NCBI GenBank assembly: GCA_027382625.1
Contig: JAJKFJ010020725.1
Span: 88,200-152,199 of the forward strand
From: Tetmemena sp. SeJ-2015
Taxonomy: Eukaryota > Ciliophora > Spirotrichea > Sporadotrichida > Oxytrichidae
Direction of reading: 5' to 3'
Length of the DNA: 64,000 nt
Shown: in pieces, positions 58,050-64,000 of the stretch
Layout: every line of letters starts with the position of its first letter
How positions within the stretch are numbered: the stretch's first letter is position 1
The notes under the pieces: generated by a model
Seen by the model: the letters and a program-made list of their open reading frames with translations, nothing else
Told to the model about the DNA's origin: nothing
The model's database searches: none
Translations under genes and position numbers: made by a program

Positions 58050-61000
58050 TCAATATGATATAAAAAAAATATTCCTTAAATTTTTTGCACTACTTTGCTT
58101 TAGTTTTTATCTATACTTTATATATGAAAAGATCTTTAGAATAATATGGGATATTTAATTTATTATTTTTGTTGTTTACTTGTTTATAATTTCAGATAGT
58201 TTTCTTTGATCGAATGGTTTGTGTATGACATCCACCATTCTAAAAATTAAATTCGTATTTATTTTTTGTATTATTCCAACTTTAAAGCAGTATTTGATAT
58301 TTTCTTCGTTTACAAAAGCTGTTAAGGCAACTATCTATACTAATGGAATTTAATGTAAACACTCGCTCCCATTATTTTAACCGCAGTAATTAGACTATTT
58401 CAAACATATTTAGTAAACTTAAAATTAAAGTTGTTTATTAGATATAATGTAGTTTATTAAATTTTTAAACATATTTTGAAGATATTTATTAAATTAAGAG
58501 TAAAAATAATCTATATTTAATAATTATAATTGAATGGAAAATTTAGCGATATTGTGCCTACTAATCTTATTTTTCTCTTGCATTTTGATTAAGAAGTAAG
58601 ATATTTGCAGTTGCTTCATAACCATCCATAATAGGCATATTCAAATCCATCAAAATAAAACTATTTAATTCTTTATTGAAATGAGTTAGATTTTGCGGTT
58701 GCAGCAAGTCTTAGATAAATTTTGTTTATATTTCTCTACAGCTTCTAACCCATAAAAATATTAATATATCATTTTAGGCTTTCTCAACTCGAAGGTTATG
58801 GATATTTGTAAGTATCAGCTCCAAAGGAATCAGGTTAAATTAAATATCGTCCACTATCATAACATCAGGAGCAGTCTTCTAACAATCTAAAAACTTAAAT
58901 AAATTTTATAGATTTGGAAATTATAATAAAATCACACTCTTGAAAATGATAGTTAAATAGAGTTTAACCTCTTTCCTGATCAAAGTCAAGCTAAGATTTT
59001 AAGTCTAATTTTACTAGGCTATTCATTTTATCTACAATTTCAGAATAATCTTATTGAGTAAAGAATATTTGAAACAAGATTAATTAAAAAGTCTTTTATC
59101 TCTATTAATTAATGAAAGAAATTTAAGTAGTGCATTATTGTTTTATAATAATTTTTTTATTCAATGTTAAACGCACGCATCAAAATCTTTGATCATAAAT
59201 CGAGCCTTTTTCTTTTCATAGTTCAATTATATTATAGAAATAATTCTAATCTTTTCCTTCCTCCAGAAATTAAAGACTAATATCGTTAATGGTGAGAGAA
59301 GTATCGTAATTCTGTCTCTTGAGAATCGGATTTTAGTTCTTCATATCGAATAGTGGTGCTTAATCATGGCTTTGGCCTATTTCAGGGCAAAAATAAAATA
59401 TAAAATTTGTTTTATTCATCTGATCAAAGCGATTGCATTCTTATTCATAATTTTCATTTATTCCTTCTACAGCTTCGTAATTTGCTTGCATTAGTTGATG
59501 ATTAGGATAACTTCCTAAATTGTTTTGAATTTAATCATCCTATTCAGAATTTACAATTTGGGATATAAAAACAAATGAATTTATCTTTGTGAAAAATATA
59601 TATCTATGAAGCTTAAGATAAATCACAAAATATTCTTCAATTAATCTTAAGCGAATAAATTGAAAATTTGGGGAGAGTAAATGCAATTAAGGAAGGTTTA
59701 AGAGTTTTCGAGAGGGAGTAAGTTATCTTATGTCTAGAAACTTTTTAGATGAGAATAGAACTGTTTGTTTTAATTATCCTCATCTTCAAATGTAAGGTTA
59801 TGAGATGCAGCACTATAATTCTATTCATAATCCTCATTAATATTTTAGTTAAACAAAAATATTACGATTAGATCTCTCGAGATCAATTGCCCTGTTATTT
59901 TAATTTTGGGTATCAAAACTGAATTGAGAAGCTCTTTAGATTTCATAATTGCAATTAGAATTTAATCGACTCAAATTTATTGACTTTCTTTGCCTTATTT
60001 CCCTTTCTTTATTAGGATAATGATTGTTCAGGTTCGAGCAGCTGCAAGCTCTTTAGAAATCTCCAAAATTATTTTTTTGAGTTGTGAGATGAATTTAAGA
60101 TTTATTGTTTCCTAATTAATCCTTGTTGACTGTTTCTCTCAATATATTTAATTAAAAATAACAAAGTTCTTTGCTTTTGTTATTCTAAGTCATTCACTTC
60201 TAAACAAGAGGTTGAATAAACATTTATGAGAAACATTAAGGCAAGTTTATCATATCTTCGGCATTTGGTTCGTAATTAAATTTCACAAAATTGAAGCGAG
60301 TTTTTTATATCTTAGCTTTTTTAAATTAGATAAAAAAAATAAAAAATTAATCTTTAATATTAAATATAAACCAGCAAGCTTTTATTATTTTAGACTCCTT
60401 ATTTATCAAATTATGAATTGTAAACTAAAACAGTATAAAATAATCTTTATTACTCGGATTTAAAATAATTTTTTATTTATTGTGAAAATTTAATTAAAAA
60501 AGCTCTTTCTCCCTGTTGAGTATCCACTGGTTCAGCTGTCTTTTGTAAATTGCTATTATTGAAGAGTTTGCTTATTAAAAATTGAGAAAATAGAAATTTG
60601 TGATCTATCTACGTCATCTTCAAAAACTCTATGCGCATTCTGAAAGCTGATTCTATCTCTGTAGAGAGATGAAGGGTGGAGAATTCATATTCAAATTTAA
60701 TGGGCTCGCTCCATTAAAATCGTTCTAATAAGTAGTTGTCTGCTCTCTTTCTTGGTAGGGATTAGAATTCAATATTTAGGCAATTAAATAATTAAGAAAT
60801 TCAAAATTTGATCTTTTGAGCATTCTTTATTTTCTTCATGATTATTGCTCAAGGACAGAGATAAATTTAAAATTAAATAACTCTCTTTCAAATTTCTTTG
60901 TTATTTTAATATTTTATAGAACTTTTGTTAAAAATGGAGTCCTTTTTAATTCTCCTCTTTTAATAGATTCTATAAAGTAATATTTTTAATTAATTTCAGT

Positions 61001-61460
61001 AATTAATTTGAATTTCACTTTACCCTGAGTTTAAATGTTACTGTAGTGCCTTGACAAAGCTGTGATTTAACTTCGATAGTCCCTTTTAGCGCTTTAATTA
61101 AATCATGGCTCATGCTGAGACCTAGGCCGATGCCTGAAGTAGAGGATATTTTATTTTCGCATGCGAAGTCAGATGCAGAATTGAAAACTTCGAATAAGCT
61201 ATTTTCAGTTTAAGAAAGATTTTATTAAAAATAAATAAAGTTGTCTCATTCATTCCAATGCCACTATCTTAGATGATAGTAACAATGTGCGAAATTTCTA
61301 ATTAATCGTGTGAAACATAATTATAATTGACTAAGAGCTATTAAGGTGTTCTTATTACAGGAAGAGTTTAATTTTTATATCACCTTACTGAGTGAATTTC
61401 ACCGAGTTCTGGAAAATATTTATAAATATCTAGTGATACCTTTCCCAATCTAATGCTACT
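58050..61460 (-). CDS. Hybrid sensor histidine kinase D, 5' part not found
   Basis: Pairs with copy C. HATPase (61,030-61,450) shows NIFQNSVKFT, VTIIQDSGIGMNETT and TSGIGLGLSMSHDLIKALKG. The linker has HRVFEDDVDRSQISIFS near 60,640 and NDISLQFLEEGKD near 59,280. The receiver (58,190-58,870) has LILMDLNMPIMDGYEATANI and VIHKPFDQRKLSEI; last TGA 58050-58052. The HisKA histidine motif and membrane part are not seen between 61,460 and the transposon at 61,915. They must lie beyond the transposon, be scrambled elsewhere, or be lost. Confidence 0.7.
58653..58682 (-). other. IES in receiver domain of kinase D, 26 bp, pointer ATTT
   Basis: AAAT (complement) at 58653-58656 and 58679-58682. Joining gives IQLILMDLNMP. 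Same site as in A-C. Confidence 0.6.
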
Positions 61461-61914
61461 TTATCTTAAATTTAAAAGTAAAAAAATTCTTAAATAATAA
61501 TTAAATTATACATTAAAAAAAGATTATAATAGATTTATATTAAATTTATTAAAATAAATGTATTGTAACTTATATTTATACTATTAAATTTAATGATTGA
61601 TTCCATCATTTATCATTTTAAAGGATATAAACTTGTATTTCTATACTAAATAATGATTAAATAATTAAATATAATTCATCAAAATAAAAGTTTTGAGCTT
61701 TTTAATTATAGATCAGAATTTAATGCAGAATCAAAGGTTGTAGAAAGGAAGATGAATTCTTTAGCTGATCTATATTGGCTCTAATGAGTGGCCGTAATTT
61801 TAGAATTTTCTATTTTAATTCAGATTTGATTGAAAAACCGAAATTAAATAAATATAAATAAGATCAACTTTAAATTTTTAACTTTCCCAGATTCGTAGAT
61901 TGTTTTACTTTAAG
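61461..61914. other. AT-rich interval left of the TBE-like element
   Basis: No coding sequence recognised; the place where kinase D should continue towards its HisKA domain. Confidence 0.4.
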
Positions 61915-61992
61915 AACCCAAAAACCCCTTATTATGATAAGAAAGTGAAAATAAGTTGTGTATAATTAATTTCTTCATTAATACTTATAATA

Positions 61993-62865
61993 ATGCGAGT
62001 CAAAAAGCGATACTATAAAATTATACATGATCCTCCGTATCTCAGTTTCATTTTGACTCTTAGGTATGGATGTAGTCCCCCTTTATCAGTAGTAATAGCC
62101 AGTACTCAACATCATCAACTCCATCGCAAAAAATGTTGAGAATGCAATGTGCACTAAACTCTTCGCAATTGAAAGTTCTTGCGATGAGAAATTAGGAATT
62201 GCAGCTGGTTCGCTCATCGCCACTTTCTAAGTTCAAGATGTGAACTCAATTTTTGATATCCTTGTAGCGCGCCAAAGATCTTTATAGATAGTTTCTTATC
62301 TCAAGATCTCTTCCGTAGACTGTATCAAACATCGTATCGTTGAAGAATAACGTACCAAAACTGTGAAATCGAGTAAAGCGCGCTAAGAACATAAAGCCAT
62401 TTTATTATAATAATCTGAAATATATTTACGACTAGCTGCCTCAGTGTGAGAGGGATAGCGTGAAGTTTGTATGTGCTGACGAAGTTGTGTTCACACACAA
62501 CACCTTCATGAAGAAGAGTTGGTACAAGAAGCACGATAACATAGAAGTTTACGAGTAGAAAGTAAATATAACTACAAGTGGTTACTTGCAGGAATCAGCG
62601 AAGACTCAGGCTTAGAAGCCTATGTCCTTCATCCTCACTCTATCAAGCGAGAGCAGTATGTTGCGTTCCTTAAAGAGCTCAAATGAGAAGATCACAGACT
62701 GGTGAGATCGTTCTACTCGTTGACACCCTCAGCGTACACAAGACAAAAAGGAACGAAGAGGCATACTTTTGAGGTACATCACTCCTTTTAATTTCCTACT
62801 CGCCATGTCAAATGGCATTGAGTTTACTGGAATTAGTAAAGGGACATTATAAGAAGCTGCTGCTC
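61993..62865 (+). pseudogene. Tc1/IS630-type DDE transposase (TBE 42-kDa type), frameshifted
   Basis: First catalytic Asp in FVCADEVVFTHNTFMKKSWY (about 62,470-62,530); second in VLLVDTLSVHKTKR (about 62,710-62,750), the IS630/Tc1 'DxxxVHK' block; Glu in NGIEFTG (about 62,815). The three motifs are in different frames, with breaks near 62,150, 62,220, 62,450 and 62,660, so this copy is dead as read. The breaks could be real mutations or consensus errors. TAG is used as Gln inside it. Confidence 0.75.
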
Positions 62866-62870
62866 CTCTA

Positions 62871-63506
62871 TCACTTGATGCATGATTAAAGCTATCGATA
62901 CAGAGGATTAATAGTGAGTAGTTGTAACCGAGAGTGGAAGAAGAGAAGACAAGTTATGTGCGAGAATAAGTAGATGAATATTTTAGGAAAAGTATTTAAG
63001 CTAAACTTAATGACTTAAGTCACTTTTGCTTATCTGGGAAGAAGGATTCTTAAGAGTTCCTTTCTCTCTTCTGTGGACCTAGGTTCCTCATCTTCGAACC
63101 TGCTCCCGCATCTATGTGCATCTCGTCGTCCCTAAGTTTGTATAGTGATAGACGCTTGCTCACCTCGATGCTTGTATTTTGATTCAGTGCTATAAATACG
63201 TTTCTCTCTCCTTCTTTAAGTAATGCCAGTGCCGGGTTTCTCTACACAGTTAAACTCTAAACTTACTAGAGAAGGGGGGGTACTTCTGAAGCGCTCAAAC
63301 CTTCGTCGCTGATAACTATTCCTTGCTTTTTTGGGGTCGTTCTCCTCTACTTAGAATCTTTTTGGGGCATCTTCAATGATCTTTTGAGGTACTCTGCACG
63401 TACAGAGCAAGGACGCCAAAGAAGAACCTTCGTTCGGGCAACTTTTTTGAGAGTTTTCCTTTTTAGGAAGGAAAGAGCAACCTCCGGATCTCCCATCGCT
63501 CGTCAT
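62871..63506 (-). CDS. Intact 211-codon ORF of the TBE-like element
   Basis: From ATG at 63506 (MTSDGRSGGCSFLPKKENSQ) to TGA 62871-62873 there is no stop if TAA and TAG are Gln; five such codons occur. It has a Cys-rich start (GCSFLPKK, SCPNEG, LLCTCRV) and a basic middle (KKARNSYQRRRFERFRS). It converges on the transposase. Its size fits the 22-kDa ORF known from TBEs; I infer the identity from size and position only. Function unknown. Confidence 0.6.
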
Positions 63507-63534
63507 ACATATTTTGACTGAGACTCAAAAATAG

Positions 63535-63666
63535 GGAATTTTTAAAAACCCTTTTTTGAAAAAATTTAAATTTTTTTTTTTTGAAACTTTCTCCTTTTAA
63601 AATAAAACAACCCGGGAAAATTTTTCCCTTTTTAAAAAAACCCGACTTTTGGGCCAAAAATTTTTT
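63535..63666. other. Homopolymer patch at the junction of the two transposon copies
   Basis: Irregular runs of A, T, C and G directly before the second telomeric repeat. Likely unreliable consensus. Confidence 0.4.
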
Positions 63667-64000
63667 CAAAAAACCCCCAATATGATAAGAAAGTGAAAAT
63701 AAGTTGTGTAAAATAAAATTTAAATTTTTTTATTAAAATTTAATCATGCGAGTCAAACGCGAAATTACTCAAAAATAATAATGTCCATCCCATCTCAGTT
63801 TTATTTTGACTCTAAGGATGGATTAGTCACCCTTATCATAGTAATAGCCAGTTTTCAACATCAATCCATGCAAAAATTTGAAGTGCCAGCCGCATATATC
63901 TCGCATTTGAAAGTTGCTTTGCAGATGAGAAAGTTAGGGGTTGCGCTGTTCCCCATCGCACTTTTAAGTTTCAAGATGGCACATCAATTATTTGATTGTC
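63667..64000 (+). mobile_element. TBE-like transposon, copy 2 (cut by window end)
   Basis: CAAAAAACCCCC (63667-63678) followed by AATATGATAAGAAAGTGAAA repeats the left end of copy 1 at 61,915 in the same orientation. The next 300 bp aligns with 61,990-62,260 with many substitutions and indels, including the transposase start (ATGCGAGTCAAA). A diverged second copy. Confidence 0.7.

Larger units (their letters stand above)
61915..63666 (+). mobile_element. TBE-like (telomere-bearing) transposon, copy 1
   Basis: The left end carries a degenerate C4A4 telomeric repeat, AACCCAAAAACCCC (61915-61928), as at TBE ends in Oxytricha. It is followed by TTATTATGATAAGAAAGTG. Inside are a decayed DDE transposase (+) and an opposing intact ORF (-). 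The right part dissolves into homopolymers (about 63,535-63,665) before a second copy begins in the same direction. No inverted right end was found, so the copy is truncated or the junction is misassembled. TBEs are removed from the somatic genome and their transposases take part in genome rearrangement. Confidence 0.7.

Noticed and set aside
61917..61928. A macronuclear chromosome end (telomere)
   Set aside because: The repeat is degenerate, lies inside the window with DNA continuing on both sides, and is followed by a transposase; a transposon terminus explains it better.
1..64000. CRISPR array or prokaryotic two-component operon
   Set aside because: No regularly spaced repeats were seen, and the histidine kinases use TAA/TAG as Gln and are cut by pointer-flanked insertions, so they are eukaryotic hybrid kinases.

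Overview
The window looks like micronuclear (germline) DNA of a stichotrich ciliate of the Oxytricha/Stylonychia/Tetmemena kind. The evidence is as follows. (1) Long reading frames appear only if TAA and TAG are read as Gln and TGA is the sole stop. (2) Coding segments are cut by short AT-rich insertions flanked by 2-9 bp direct repeats ('pointers'). Removing the insertion plus one repeat restores frame and conserved motifs, which is the MDS/IES (macronuclear-destined / internally eliminated sequence) structure of germline genes. (3) At least two genes are scrambled, with part on each strand. (4) The right end carries TBE-like transposons with C4A4-type telomeric repeats at their left ends. 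The genus is an inference; the code and the MDS/IES structure are read directly.

Left part (1-32,330), mixed single-copy genes: a TBC/Rab-GAP protein (+, open at the left edge); a small-TIM-like protein (-); glutaryl-CoA dehydrogenase, split between the minus strand (6293-7402) and the plus strand (8697-9119) around a Bax-inhibitor-1 gene; a roadblock dynein light chain (-); an EF-hand protein (-); an OPA3-like protein (+); a Gln/Ser-rich fragment (+); a 1-kb foldback element with tRNA-like arms; an IQ-motif coiled-coil protein (+); the amino half of a kinesin (-); a Hus1-like clamp (-); a roughly 7.5-kb coiled-coil gene ending in a GAS2/GAR microtubule-binding domain (-); an acidic low-complexity gene (-); and the carboxyl half of a kinesin (+). 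The two kinesin halves are complementary, lie inverted about 12.5 kb apart, and share a 9-bp repeat at the facing ends.

Right part (32,500-61,500), a cluster of four hybrid sensor histidine kinases (A-D), all on the minus strand. Each has a receiver domain at the low-coordinate end and an HATPase domain; A-C also show the HisKA histidine, and A and B show membrane segments. A/B and C/D form closer pairs. An IES sits at the same place in the receiver domain of all four copies but differs in length and pointer. Between and within the copies lie another 1-kb TA-flanked foldback, a third inverted repeat, a GC-rich element with 29-bp terminal inverted repeats, and a tandem duplication.

Right end (61,915-64,000): one TBE-like element with a decayed Tc1/IS630-type DDE transposase (+) and an intact 211-codon opposing ORF, then the start of a second copy in direct orientation.

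Most standard-code ORFs in the window are shadows or fragments. Exact exon/MDS boundaries are approximate except where a pointer pair is given.
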